From: Patellaria atrata CBS 101060
Taxonomy: Eukaryota; Ascomycota; Dothideomycetes; Patellariales; Patellariaceae
Length of the DNA: 64,000 bases
Direction: 5' to 3'
NCBI GenBank assembly: GCA_010093705.1
Contig: MU006102.1
Span: forward strand, 175,971 to 239,970
A program made the position numbers and the translations under genes. The notes beneath the pieces were generated by a model that ran no database searches, had not been told where the DNA came from, and saw only the letters and a program-made list of their open reading frames with translations. Below are positions 23,301 to 35,359 of the stretch, piece after piece. Each line of letters begins with the position of its first letter. Position 1 is the first letter of the stretch.

Positions 23301-23508
23301 GTCTGGTCGACCGTTCAGCAGCTGGCGGACTAAGAATTGTTTTGGACACTGAGGTCAACGCGTTCCAGGATGACCGAACCTGATGTGAGAAGCTTTCATC
23401 ATGCCGTGACCCAAGGATTCTACCTTTTGGAGTTATAGACGGTAAGCTGTTAAATTCTTCCTCTTCAGCAATGAAATCACCGAATCCGTCGGGTTCCGTG
23501 GCCGCCAT
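20321..23508 (-). CDS. Serine/threonine protein kinase with C-terminal ankyrin repeats
   Basis: Three exons, 22717-23508, 20954-22666 and 20321-20902, sum to 3087 bases and 1028 residues; each join is in phase. Residues 1-200 are a non-catalytic extension of unknown fold. The kinase domain has the glycine loop LGQGAYATV (206-214), the VAIK-type lysine in EYARKRF (about 229), catalytic HRDIKPQN (324-331), DFG (343-345) and APE (370-372), so it should be active. A linker of about 200 residues follows, then ankyrin repeats from about 690 to the end (ALINKGAYVDRAALFSIPPL, LLCSHGANPDIR, GYTALAVAAFAGHDELVNLL, GETPLYHAVKNSQTEIVRLL). This architecture is known from lineage-expanded fungal families with no settled function; signalling or self/non-self recognition has been proposed for related fusions (inference). 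Confidence 0.88.
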
Positions 23509-24792
23509 AGACTCTCATGTCCCTAGGAATTTACAATCATCTGGGTAATGAGGGGAGAGAATAGAGGTTGCTACTTCATGCTGGGCTACCTGCAAGGCTT
23601 CGCCTCCGTGGCTTGTTAAGCGCTCATGGCTTTCCTGTCCTTTTGGGTTGTTGGGTAAACCACACTCATTCTTGAAACGACTTCAAAATCTACCAAGGTA
23701 CTGTGAGACAGGTGAGTATGTACAGCGACTCTAGACATCATTAACGGTGCTACTACATCGACAGCAGTTGAAAAACTGAAGGATACGGGGCGACCTGCAG
23801 TAGAAACAGAAATACAAGAAAGGCATAGCAGGACCGACAAGCGAGAAAGTCCTCGACAGGGACCAGATGCTCCCCCACAAACTGAAAGTACCAGAGTCAG
23901 GTGCAGTACAAATAAATACGGTAGATAGAAGCATCATATAATTTCTTAGCTTTCTCGCCGGTTGCAAGGTAAAGGACTTCCAGCGCTGACGCCCAACATC
24001 AGAATAAAGACTTGGGCCAAGTTGAATGCGCCCAACACCAGTCTTCCAGGAACCCTACAAAGAGGGAGTCCAACCCGTTTTCGTGTCATCAGAACTGTGT
24101 TGATATCACCAGTACCCATTGATGTGAGCTAATATATGGTAGGTACACAAGTTTGACGAATTTGCGGGATATACGAAAGCGATACTGGGATCTGATGGGT
24201 TAGTATTGCAGTATTGGAGCATTAACATGGACATGCAAAGCTAGAACGATGGAGACTTCATTCAGACACCAATTGATGATACAAAAAAGAGATCCATTAC
24301 CCTCAACCTTCTTACAGGACACAACTACATGTCATGTACTCTTACATACACTAAAGAGTACCAATGATCTAAGACAGTTCTCCCTCTAAGATTCCCACTT
24401 GCTAACCATGCCCGCAGCCTTCACTACCCTAGACTCAGCATCTCCGAGCAACCCGAATTTTCAGAGAAAGGTCCAGAACTAAATCGCTTAACAGTCGACT
24501 CTAACACAACCAACAGTACTACAATAATATACAGAGATAAAAGCATAGAAAATACGGATGTGATTACATAGATTATTAAGGAAGTCAAAGGGAATAAGTG
24601 GTATCGTCCACACAAACAGAGATCACAGCCCAATTGAACAAGCAGCCGCACAGCACCCAAGAAAAAAGAAAGCGGATACACAGAAAGCAGGGAAGTGATC
24701 AATAAAGATTGTAAGGTAGGCAAATATAGGACAGTGAAATAAACTGTTGGACAAGAGTCCGAGACGACAGCCACCGAGAAAATTTGCTGTAT
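23509..24792. other. Intergenic, upstream of kinase-ankyrin gene and 3' of NRD1
   Basis: About 1.3 kb. The part near 24400-24790 probably includes the long 3' UTR of the NRD1 gene. Frames on the minus strand here are hydrophobic by composition and have no recognisable family. Confidence 0.45.
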
Positions 24793-27333
24793 TTATTGTG
24801 CACCAATCTCTTCCTCTGCCCATCCAGGTAACGCACCGTCGCCCTGGATGGCAAGTCCGTAACCACTGGTGCCAAATCCACCAAGACCAGTGCTCAGGCT
24901 ACCAAAGCCAGAGTTCTGCTGTTGTCCCTGGGTAGACGCTTGTATGGGTTGAGCAAAGGGCCCTTGGGAAAAGACGGGTAAGCTGACCGCACGGGCGTGC
25001 TGTGAGCGAAGATTTGATGGCGCAAGGAGACCGCCAACCGTCGTCGCACCAGTACTAGCATTGTTGAACGTCGCAGATGTACCGTTAGCCATGCTGAAAC
25101 TGTTGCTGTTGTGATGGTGGATAGTGTGTGATGTGGATTGGGCGTCAGCACCGTAAAACGCAGCCTGTGGACTGGAGTACGTCTGATTTTGTTGTTGCTG
25201 CGAGGCTTGCTGCATATTGTACGAGTTATAGTCGTCCCCTTGCTGACCCTGTTGGCCCTGCTGTTGCGTTTGTTGCAAATACATCATTAGGGGGTTATTG
25301 CTTCCGGAATTTAGTATTGACGCTGGTGTTGGAGCTTGCATTTGCGCGAACGCACTCGTATTGGAACTCGCACCTGTCGATCCAGGTGCAACTGATCCAG
25401 TGGGAGAAATAGAAAGACCATTCTGGCTACGGTTCGGTTGTAATCCATTCATTGAGGATGGAGAAGTCATTCCATCGTGAGGCCCTCCTTGGGTACTCTG
25501 CTGCTGAACATTGTTGTTATTGTTGTTATTATTATTGGTGTTCATTTGACGGGGGGGATTGCCACAGCGATCCTTTCCAAAATTCACTTTGAACCTTTTG
25601 TATTCCTCGCGTCCACGGATTGCCTCAATCGCTTTGATCGCATTGGCGATATTTGTAAAGTTGACGAAGGCACAACTCTTCTCCCGTAAAGCATTCACAA
25701 GTTCAATCTCGCCATATTCGGCGAAATCTTGTCGCAAACGTTCTTCGCTCCATGATTCGTCCAAGTTCCCAATATAGACATTTCTAGACGCACCCCCACT
25801 GACCGCCAGAGCAATGGCCGGGGGTAAAGCGCCAGAGTGTTTACCCCATCCAATCTTGAGACGGCGGTTGTGGATCATAAGGCCTTGGAGATTGCTAAGA
25901 GCATAGAAGGATGCAGCAGACGTAGGATCAATGAACGTTACGAAACAGATGTGCTTATCTGGAATATAACGGATGTGATGGAGAAGACCACCACGAACAA
26001 CGTTACAAATTTCCTCAATGGTAGTTTCAGGATGGATATTCCCGAGGTATACAGTCCTGTTTCCCAGGTTGTTTACTCCACCAGCTGACGTAGCCACCGC
26101 AGCAGCAGCCACGGATTGCTGAGCGAGCGCATTGGAGATGAGGTCCCTATCCGCACCATTGAGTACATGTGCATATCCAGGAGCGATACCTAGATACTGA
26201 GCTGCATTTTGCTGTTGTGTCTTCGAGACATAGGCACAACGATCTTTCCCATAATACACCCGACGTGGAGGTTGCCACTTCGGTTCTTGCGGTAACTGAG
26301 CAACGGCTTTGATAGCGTTTCCAATTGAAAGGAAGTGTACAAATCCGATCGCCTTTTCCCTGACGATTTTTACGGTGTCAATGGGGCCAAATTTACCCAA
26401 ATCTTCTTTGAGCTCTTCCTCAGTAACATCCTCAGATAAGTTACCAAGATACACATTTCTCGATGCACCGGATTGCTGCACAGCGAGTGCTACGGAAGTA
26501 GGTACTTGGGAAGGTTTGCCCCAACCAATCTTGATATCTTGTCCCCTGATCGCTAATTTTTTGAGAATTGCATCAGAGTGAAAGTGGGTGGCAGAGCTGC
26601 TGTCAAGAAAAGAGATAAATGCGCAATTCTTGTCTGGTAAAAGTCTCACCGATTCAATTTGACCACTACGAACGTGACCTAAAATCTCCTCAGCTGAGGT
26701 CTCCGGCGGAATGTTGCCTAGATACACGGTACGAGATGTTCCGGAGACCAAACCTGGCGCCATATGAATACCTGCCCCTAAACCAGCCATAGATTGGTTG
26801 GCTAGGCTAGAGAAGGCAGCGGATGGTGACTGGGGACCTCCAAAGAATTGTGGTGCATTTATACCGGTAGGCGAAACCAAATTTTGGTACAAGGTTGGGG
26901 AGAGCGCAGCTTGATGAGCCTGGATAGGACTCCCGACCTGATTTTGCTGCCCTTGCTGCTGTTGATGTGCATTGCTGAAATTTGAAAAGTTTTGAAACTG
27001 AGGGGACGTGAACGCATTCGGAGAACCCGGCTGAAAGGGGCTTCCAAGCAGTAACTGTGAGGGGAGTAATGGCGTGAAATTCATATCAAAGGCCGTCCCC
27101 GGTGTTTGCAGTTCGTTGCCATTCTGGTTATTTTGATTAAGACGTCCCGTATTGATTGATGGAATATTGCTCCTCTGTGGATGTCTATCTGCATACCCAC
27201 CGATCGATGGCTGGTTCGAGTGATAGGCTCCATGAGAAAATCCGGTGTTCTCGCCGTTTATAGATGGTTTAGAGAGATGAGAAGGAAGGCGGTTGGGACC
27301 AGTGCCATTCTGGGATGGATCTTGGTGTTGCAT
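24793..27333 (-). CDS. nrd1: RNA-binding protein with four RRMs, Nrd1/Mrn1 family
   Basis: Single exon, 846 residues from the ATG at 27333 (MQHQDPSQNG); a TTG three codons earlier is not preferred. The N-terminal 200 residues are Gln/Asn/Pro-rich. Four RNA-recognition motifs follow, each opening with an RNP2-like strand: RTVYLGNIPPET, RNVYLGNLSEDV, RTVYLGNIHPET and RNVYIGNLDESW, with RNP1-like strands CAFISFLD, IGFVHFLS, ICFVTFID and CAFVNFTN. The conserved IKIGWGK, VYYGKDRCAYVSK and VNFGKDRCGNPPR stretches identify the S. pombe Nrd1 / S. cerevisiae Mrn1 family, cytoplasmic regulators of mRNA stability and of differentiation. The C-terminal 220 residues are Asn/Gln-rich low complexity (a run of Asn after RQMNT), consistent with granule formation. 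Divergent from ALG8. Confidence 0.93.
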   Translation of the reverse strand: MQHQDPSQNGTGPNRLPSHLSKPSINGENTGFSHGAYHSNQPSIGGYADRHPQRSNIPSINTGRLNQNNQNGNELQTPGTAFDMNFTPLLPSQLLLGSPFQPGSPNAFTSPQFQNFSNFSNAHQQQQGQQNQVGSPIQAHQAALSPTLYQNLVSPTGINAPQFFGGPQSPSAAFSSLANQSMAGLGAGIHMAPGLVSGTSRTVYLGNIPPETSAEEILGHVRSGQIESVRLLPDKNCAFISFLDSSSATHFHSDAILKKLAIRGQDIKIGWGKPSQVPTSVALAVQQSGASRNVYLGNLSEDVTEEELKEDLGKFGPIDTVKIVREKAIGFVHFLSIGNAIKAVAQLPQEPKWQPPRRVYYGKDRCAYVSKTQQQNAAQYLGIAPGYAHVLNGADRDLISNALAQQSVAAAAVATSAGGVNNLGNRTVYLGNIHPETTIEEICNVVRGGLLHHIRYIPDKHICFVTFIDPTSAASFYALSNLQGLMIHNRRLKIGWGKHSGALPPAIALAVSGGASRNVYIGNLDESWSEERLRQDFAEYGEIELVNALREKSCAFVNFTNIANAIKAIEAIRGREEYKRFKVNFGKDRCGNPPRQMNTNNNNNNNNNVQQQSTQGGPHDGMTSPSSMNGLQPNRSQNGLSISPTGSVAPGSTGASSNTSAFAQMQAPTPASILNSGSNNPLMMYLQQTQQQGQQGQQGDDYNSYNMQQASQQQQNQTYSSPQAAFYGADAQSTSHTIHHHNSNSFSMANGTSATFNNASTGATTVGGLLAPSNLRSQHARAVSLPVFSQGPFAQPIQASTQGQQQNSGFGSLSTGLGGFGTSGYGLAIQGDGALPGWAEEEIGAQ

Positions 27334-28898
27334 TGAGAGCAAGTGTGGTGGCAGGACGAGACCGTCCCGCAGACTAGATGATAATACAGCCGTTTTGATG
27401 GATTAAGGTGTCCGGACCCTCAAGCGCCGGACGCAAAATATGTAACGCGAAGTGAAGCTAATGAAGGTATTATCGTAGATAAAAGTGATGGATACCGAGT
27501 GAGCGTGTTCAGAATTTGATGACTACTCATCAGTAGAGATTAGCATTTTTGACTCTAGGAAAGGGCATGCTTGATAATGCAATCTCATGGCTCACATATT
27601 AGACAATCAGCTCAGTTAACTAGATAACTGAGATCTGATGACTCTTCAAGGCTAATTGACTAGCACTTGATGACAGTTCTGATGACTCTTTTACCCACCT
27701 GGTATGCAGGGGGAAGTGTAAACGAAGGGTGCACTTTCGCGTAGTATGTCTGATAAGATGGTAATGTATAGATCGTTATCACGACTTTTCACAATCCTAA
27801 GTTGGACGAATAACAATTATTTCAAGATGGCTGCAACCGGGTTCTGGGGTTAAGTCGCCGTGGGTCCAAAAGTGGTCGAAAGAGCGGACAATGAATGGTA
27901 AAGGAATGTAAACAGAAGAATAGGCAAACCACAATGGAAGCCAGATAGAGAAAGAGAAGACAATGAGTGGATTTTGAATAGAGCTGACAAGACAGTACGA
28001 ATGCGCAAAAGGATGGAAAAGCGAGAATAATGAGAAGCAAAAGGTAAAGAGTTGATGCAGGACGAGAAGAAATGGAAGGCTGAAGGAGATGAGGATCCAG
28101 GAGAAGTACGGCTAGTATTCCAGAAAATGACATGGTCATAGCGCTCAACCTATTTTGGTTCGCGACAAATCTGACGGATGATCTTCCCCTCATGAAACCG
28201 TCTGGAATGAATATGTCAATAATAATGTAATTCAGAGATTCATTTCTGACTAGGAGGTCTCCTTATGAACTACTACATTTTACTCCGATTAACATTGTGA
28301 TGACTCGATATGCATATGTCACCTTCAAACACTGTGTCATTGTCAAAAAGATTGTAGAAGCGCTGTGTTCTTGCATGTTCTCAGGGACTCCCGTCTTCAG
28401 TCCCTCATGTCCGGCTTGCAGCAGCTCAGCCCGCCCAATTAGGCAGAGCAAGGGCTCCGTAAATGAACACGATGGCGTTCCTCACCGTTCCTGGCTAATA
28501 ACTTTTAGGGTTACGGGACCGTTGGGGTTCTTTTGATACAACCCTTGACGCTCGTTTATTAGCTACAAGTTCACCAACAATCTCGAAGGCTGGAAGGGGT
28601 ATCAGAAATGAAGTTGATCAATCCCTTATAAATCCGTAGCCGGTAACCGTACAGCGATTGTTTGTTTACTCGCAAGTTCTAGATGATAACTTACAAGAGA
28701 AAAGATTGAAAGTATTCACATTACCGCACAGTAGAAATATCAATATTATGAGGTTGCTCAGCAAGTGTGATTTCCATTTCCGGTTAGTGTGTCATGTGAT
28801 CGCGCTGTTTTTGACTTCACAATTCATCGACCACTTTGCAAATTTGGACTTCTCCAATCTTTAACAAGTTGATACGATTTGAAGACACCTATGTCTCA
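27334..28898. promoter_or_regulatory. Divergent region between NRD1 and ALG8
   Basis: 1.57 kb. Three TGACTC cores (27550-27555, 27639-27644, 27683-27688), two inside an identical GATGACTCTT, and a perfect inverted repeat TGATGA-CTAC-TCATCA at 27517-27532 lie on the NRD1 side. TGACTC is the core of Gcn4/CpcA sites (knowledge). The NRD1-strand sequence around 27850-28130 is CT-rich, suggesting a long 5' leader. No gene supported. Confidence 0.5.
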
Positions 28899-30699
28899 AT
28901 GCCGGACTTGTATCCGTCTCTTCTACAGTGTGCAGTCGTAGCCACCGCGCTGAAAGTTCTACTTTTTCCCGCTTAGTGAGTCGGATTCGAAAACCCCTTT
29001 CATCATATCCCTTGGTGCTAAACGCAGGTAGCAAATCGACTGATTTTGAGGTTCATCGTAACTGGCTTGCAATAACCCATTCCTTACCCGTCAAAGAATG
29101 GTACCTTGAAGTAAGACATCTTAAAGGGCCATTGGGATCCGTTTTGTGACTAAATTATGTAGAATACTTCGGAATGGACCCTTGATTATCCTCCTTTCTT
29201 TGCTTACTTCGAATGGGCTCTGTCGCAAGCTGCAGCATTATTTGAACCGCGGCTACTCAACATTAAAGCACTCGATTTTGATAGCTGGCAGACAGTGTAT
29301 TTTCAGCGCTCGACAGTAATTGCGACGGAGCTCGTTCTCATCTACGCCTTGCACTTGTCAGTAAAATGATATTACTGCACCCTTACTTTAGCTAAAAGCA
29401 GTAATAGATATGTGAAGACCTCCCCTTCAACGAAGAATGCACACTGCGCAGCATTATCCATCCTTCTTTCACCTGGTCTCCTTATCATTGATCACATCCA
29501 TTTTCAGTATAACGGGTTCCTTTACGGTGTCTTTATCTTGTCCCTTGTACTTGCGAGGAAACAGGCTACTGTCCTATGGAGTGGAGTCACATTCGTAATT
29601 CTGTTGTGTCTGAAGCACATTTATCTCTATCTTGCCCCAGCATATTTTGTTTACCTTCTTAGAGCATACTGCTTAGCGCCGGATTCTGTATGGCGCATTG
29701 AATTCAGAAACTCCCTAAAGCTGGGAAGCAGTATTGCCGCCGTATTTCTCGCTGCATTTGGACCCTTTGTCCACTGGGACCAGCTACCACAGCTTCTCAG
29801 TAGACTATTTCCGTTCTCAAGAGGACTTTGCCATGCGTATTGGGCGCCGAACATATGGGCTATGTACTCATTTACTGACAGAGTACTGATTTATTGTGAG
29901 ATTTTCCAAAGACTTCTTTATGCATTACTAACTCTCATAGTGGCGCCACGGATTGGAATCTCTGTTGATCAGTCTGCAGTCCACAGTGTGACGAGGGGTC
30001 TCGTTGGTGATACCGCATTCGCCGTATTGCCTGATGTCTCCGCGAAGGTCACATTTTTCTTGACTTTAGTCACTCAGACGGTACATATCCCACGATCTCC
30101 GGTCCTCCTACAGTCTAACCAAAGCAGGTGTGCTTGATAAAATTGTTCTTCAAACCCAACTGGAATACATTTATAGGAGCTGTTACACTTTGCGGATATG
30201 CATCCTTTTTGTTCGGATGGCATGTTCACGAGAAAGCTATTTTGCTCGTTATCATACCTTTTAGTCTGCTCGCTCTGAAAGATAGGCGATACCTTGGCGC
30301 TTTCCGGCCTTTGGTTGTCGCCGGTCATGTTTCTCTCTTTCCCCTACTTTTTACGGCCGCAGAGTTTCCCATCAAAACAGTTTACACGATATTTTGGTTA
30401 GTTGCGTTCTTGCTGGCGTTTGATCGGCTTGCACCAGCGTAAGTGACGAACATACTATATCTATGCAGAAGATGCCTAACTGTGCTAGGTCCTCTCATGC
30501 CCGTGTCTTCCTCCTAGACCGCTTTTCACTTGCATATATTACAATTGCTATCCCACTAATAGTCTATTGCTCACTCATACATAAAGTGGCATTTGGCGAA
30601 AAATACGAGTTCCTCCCTCTGATGTTTACGAGCTCCTATTCAGCAGTAGGGGTCACCGGAAGCTGGTTAGGTTTCCTTGTCGTGTATTTCTCCTCATGA
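28899..30699 (+). CDS. ALG8: Dolichyl-P-Glc:Glc1Man9GlcNAc2-PP-dolichol glucosyltransferase
   Basis: Adds the second glucose to the lipid-linked N-glycan precursor in the ER lumen. Seven exons: 28899-28975, 29032-29110, 29163-29356, 29402-29895, 29941-30080, 30128-30438, 30489-30699; total 1506 bases, 501 residues, the usual size. Family signatures in order are [122 protein letters not shown] and [15 protein letters not shown]; many hydrophobic segments fit a polytopic GT-C enzyme. The intron at 29896-29940 has a perfect TACTAAC branch (29926-29932). The acceptor of exon four is uncertain by five bases (29402 or 29407); both keep the frame only if the donor at 29357 is used. ALG6 is the close paralogue, but the [14 protein letters not shown] segment fits ALG8. 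Confidence 0.93.
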
Positions 30700-31859
30700 G
30701 TAGGTTCTACTACTAAATGTAAAAGTTATTCAGGCAATACTGAAAGAATGATTACTAAAAATCCCATTCCGGCGTTGACATCTAACTTTCCCCTTCTTCA
30801 AGCTATACGTACGTTTTCAGTTATGCAAATACTCTATTTGGCATTGCTAAAGATGCCTAGTCCTTGAATTAAACATCTCTATAGGGTCTAAGATAACCTT
30901 CTCTCGAGCCGAGATCAGTAGAGGTATCGTTCAGAATGTTTTGAGAGCGACTTAATGCATGGCAACCTAATGGTGACGAAAAGGGATATTAAACCAACGG
31001 CATGATTTTTACTTTCCTATAACTTGCGCAATTGCATATAGCCAGCCTTTGAGTTATTCGGACCCTAGATTACAGTATTACAAGGTATTGTTGTTCTAAG
31101 TCTGTTGAATCGCCAGTAGTTGCGGACAGTTTGGGAGGTGAGCAGTCGGGGCGGATTTAGACATTTTGACCTATAGAAGTATTGATTTCTGTGACCATGC
31201 TATAATGTCCTGGCACATGAGATAGAATATACAACTGACCACTCGTCTGAATCGCCCAAAGCTGGCGATCAAAATGAGCATAAACAAGTGGGAATCTTCG
31301 TAAACGTTAGAAGGATAAGTTTGCATGGAAAGTTCGGGCTGGATGGTAGGGTAGGCTTTGTCCCTGGTCTATTTGCGGGATCGTCATTAGCGAGAGGAAT
31401 GACAGGGTCTCTATTTGACTAAGGACTAAAGATGCTGCCATTTCCTACCCTACCCACGTCCTCTACCTTTCAAAGCCGGATCTCTACCTCGCCCATAAAT
31501 CTGTTTTATGTTTCTCATCAACCACGAACTTCGCAACTGCCTGGTCCATCTTAGAAACACGTCCTGACACGTGCTCTGAGCTACTACGCGTAGAACATCT
31601 CCCAAGATCACCTATACACTTCGCCATCAGGACCCCCACTCACTTTTGTTGTTTCCACACTACACGCGCCGACATTCTCCGTTGCAGAATTCAACCCCAA
31701 AGTTCCCTACCCGAACGAGGTGAAACCCAGGATTCACGACTGGACGCTCCCTCTAATCCCTTATATACGCATCTGAACTACTGTATTGCAAGTTTAGAGT
31801 GGGGGGTTGTCACTTTCTACTGACAGTTCCTTTCCGTATGTCTTGCGGAGAGTCCTGTC
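30700..31859. other. Intergenic, upstream of ITC1
   Basis: 1.16 kb without a supported gene. A TTATATACGC at 31761-31770 (TATATA 31762-31767) lies about 95 bp before the proposed ITC1 start. CT-rich and poorly structured elsewhere. Confidence 0.5.
31762..31767 (+). promoter_or_regulatory. Possible TATA element of ITC1
   Basis: TATATA in CCCTTATATACGC, about 95 bp upstream of the proposed start codon. Confidence 0.35.
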
Positions 31860-34800
31860 ATGGTTCGTCTATCCCAACCATTTGCCATATGTTCCCCCGA
31901 TTAACAATTCTAGGTTCAATACAAGCGCAAACCCGTTCATTACCTGCCCCCTCCAACTGGCATTCAGGACAATTCTGAGGTGCGCTACGCCGGAAAAGAG
32001 ATAGCTAAGAGAAGCTTCTAATGTCTGTCTAGGTATGGGTCATTCGAGAGACCGGAGAAGTCTTTATGGACTATGAGAGCTATCTGCATAGGTTGGTACA
32101 TTTGCGTTCAACATCTATTCTGACGCGGAGCTAACGGGGTATAGATATGATTATTACCGACAAGTATGTTTCCTGTATTTATACTGAATCTTGTCCATCG
32201 TACATTAGGCAGCAGTATCTCTCTAATATAAGGTCTAACGTTCTTATAGAAGAAATTTACATGTGATGTCACCGGGCATACTAATCTTTCATTCTTTGAC
32301 GCCTTAACGAGCGAGGTATTTATTTCAACATTCTCCTTTATGGCGCATCAAATGTGGTCAAATACTAATTTGTCGTAGAAACTGGGATCCAAAGCTGTTG
32401 ATACAATCTTCCCTGACTCGTTGAGAGAACCTGTGCTTCGTAAAGTTCAATTCTCTACTATATCTCGCATGGACGATCTTGGTAAGTCACTCCGCTTCCG
32501 AATCCGTAAGTAGCATAACTAATACGTTTCAAATCTAGTGAACACTATTTTCGATGTATGAAAAGTCCTAGATGGAATCCTTCTGGAAACTAACGTGTGC
32601 AGGAATTCAAAAACGATTTCTTTCCTGGGGAACGGGTTGTCGCTAAGTTAGAGAATGGAGAAAGGATTGAAGGTGTAGTCAAGATGACCACACGATTCAA
32701 TGCTCGGCCGTCTCTGGACGGTAGTATCGGACATCCCCCATGGTCCAGGTTGCTCGTACGATTGGCGGATCAAGACGAAGATGTTCACTTCGACAATAAT
32801 CAATTGACCCGTGACCGTAAGATATTCAGCAAACAGATCCTCCGTTCTTTTCTCAAGAATGCGGCCTATAAGGAACCTTGGACCGGTGCACCATGGATCG
32901 TCAAAGAGAAACTTGCGCTGGAGTATAAGCTTGATATGGTTATCCCTCTCCATCTACAGTATGATGCTCGAATGGCGGAAAAGAAAGCTATCGCCGCTCA
33001 AAAGAAAACAGAACACGAGAGTATACTTTTCATGAACCAACATCTTGGTAACCCGCGGAATATTGAGGCCAAACCCCAGGGAAGAGGTCAGAAAATGAAG
33101 CTTCTCCCGAATGCCTTAAACGGCCAACTTGAGGAGACCTATGCACAATTCCAGCACATGCTACCACGTTTCGCTCAACCTCCTTTTGTGACCAACCCTG
33201 GACCACAACCAATGGTGACCGGCCCGATGAATGGCCATTTCCAGCAATATCCCGTATTTCAACCCATAGCTGTTAGGCAAGCTCCGCTGAAACAACCTCC
33301 TCCACCGCCACCAATAAAATATCCTATAGATGATCTTGATGTTGGCCATAGACGACATGGTGAACTACGTCCCCAGTTGAAATTCATGACCAAGGATAAT
33401 CCGGCCCAAAACACTTCCAAGCCACAATTTGGGTCCGAACTTCAGATGCAGTCCGTCGGGCCTCTTCTAGAGATATGGAACACTCTCAATGTTCATGTTG
33501 AAGTTTATATTCTGGATTCCTTCACGTTCGACGATTTGGTGGAGGCGATGCAGCTCTCCTCCGAATCTATTGAATGTGAACTATTTGTTGAGATCCATTG
33601 CGCAGTCTTAAAGCAACTTGTCGATAGAGAAGGGGACATCCAAGTACCACTGCAAGATATTCCAGATGAAGAGGACCTTGAGGAAGATGAGTCAGACGAG
33701 GAAAGTGAAGAATCATCACCTACGCCTGAACCTGAACGACCGCCCGCGAGAACTACGAGAAGCAGTCTCGCTAAATCCGAGGCGGCTGCTCTAAAGCAAC
33801 GGAGTCCAAGCGTGGACGAAAACCAGCCTGTTCATCGTGCGGCGGAAATGCTTCGTGATTATGGCTGGATTGACCGCTTGAAAGCACGAGATTTTGCCAA
33901 TGGTGGCTGGCAGGTTATCATAGTTGGTCTTCTGCGACAATTATCTCTTATACCGAAACAAACCGAAATATGCGAGAAGATCCTAGCTCATCTAGCACCG
34001 CCTGATGAAGAGCCGACTCAGCAAACCGCTCGTCAACAGTATGTCACTCTAGATGCGAACCTTCGCATCGCAGCATTAGAAATGATTGTCATGCTATCTG
34101 TTCGTACGAAAGCTCTACGAAAATATCTTGAAGAATGTAGTAAAGCAATGACAGAAATCCGAAAGAAGAAGAGCGATTGTCAAACTTCAAAGAGGCCACT
34201 GTAAGTTCCATGTTATCTCCGACTTTTTATCTGGCTAACTTCTCGTAGAATAGAGGAACTTAAAGCGCTCGATGAGCAGAGGAAAATGCTCCTTCCCGAC
34301 CCGCCCGTATCCCCTAATCCGGATGAACAACAGGCCCAAGCTGCCCCTGTTGATGTTAGTATGACAGAAGTTGACGAGGAAGTTGCTAAAGACGATGATG
34401 AAGATGCGACGGAGGATGAAGGGCCGGTTAGATCACTTAGACGAGGAAACGACCGAGCTAATGAACGTAAGCGTAAACGTGACGAGGAAATCGCGCGTAA
34501 GGAGAGAGAAAGGAAAGAAAAGGCCGAAAAGCCAAAGACCAAGCAGTCCGCGCAATTAAAGAAAGTTTTGCGAGACATTGAAAAGAAGAAGGAGGCTATA
34601 AAGAAATGCGAGAGCGACATCGCGGAGTTTGATGAAGACCTCCGACAAACCAACTGCCAGCGCACAAAAGTATTAGGACGTGACCGATTTTGGAACCGTT
34701 ACTACTGGTTTGAACGCAATGGTATGCCATATGCGGGCATTCCGACTAGTTCTACTTCAAATTACGGCTATGCGAACGGTCGACTATGGGTTCAGGGACC

Positions 34801-35359
34801 TGACGAGCTCGAGCGTCAAGGTTTCCTCGATCTTCCAGAACAGGACTTGCAACACTACCGTCAGAACTTTGGCATGAGCATTCTTGAGCGCAAAGAGGCC
34901 GAAGAGGGTCCTACGAGTCTTCGGGACGCTGGTCAATGGGGCTATTACGATAACCCTGAGGACGTCGAAAAACTAATTGCATGGCTGGATGAGCGCGGAA
35001 AACGTGAGAAAGATCTGCGCAAAGAGCTGCAGCAGTGGCGGGAACCAATGATGACATACATGGGCAAGATGAAAGAACACCTCGAAGAGATAGAGGAGAA
35101 GAGGGAAGAGGGAGAAGAGCAAGCGACGCGAGTATCCACTCGCACCAAGACCTATATTGACATTGATGCATCGAAATACCAATGTCTCGCCTGGCACAAC
35201 AGTTATGCCGTAGACGAGTTCGGCCATCTTCATTCAGAACAGCCGAAACCGCGCAGGGGCGTTGTCAAAAAGAAAGGTGTAGCCGATAACAAAGCAGCAA
35301 AGGTACCTGTAGGGAAGTCTGGAAAACCTCTCACCAGGCAAGGAACACGATATGGTTAG
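31860..35359 (+). CDS. ITC1: ISWI chromatin-remodelling accessory subunit (WAC/Acf1, DDT, WHIM domains)
   Basis: Partner of the Isw2 ATPase in nucleosome spacing and repression. Exons: 31914-31979, 32033-32091, 32145-32163, 32250-32315, 32379-32481, 32539-32555, 32603-34200, 34249-35359, all in phase, about 1013 residues. The WAC/Acf1 DNA-binding domain is spread over the first seven exons (YKRKPVHYLPPP, VWVIRETGEVFMDYESYLHR, YDYYRQ, KKFTCDVTGHTNLSFFDALT). The DDT domain is around LLEIWNTLNVHVEVYILDSF, the WHIM1 segment around LDANLRIAALEMIVMLSVRT, and the WHIM2/WSD segment at LGRDRFWNRYYWFERNGMPYAG. Acidic and lysine-rich linkers lie between. No ATG precedes YKRKP in frame, because a TAG sits just before the exon; I infer a three-base first exon (ATG at 31860) with a weak GTTCGT donor, giving MVQYKRKP, but another upstream exon is possible. 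Confidence 0.88.

Noticed and set aside
27822-28193. Hydrophobic 123-codon minus-strand frame upstream of NRD1
   Set aside because: Hydrophobicity comes from a CT-rich leader; no conserved features.
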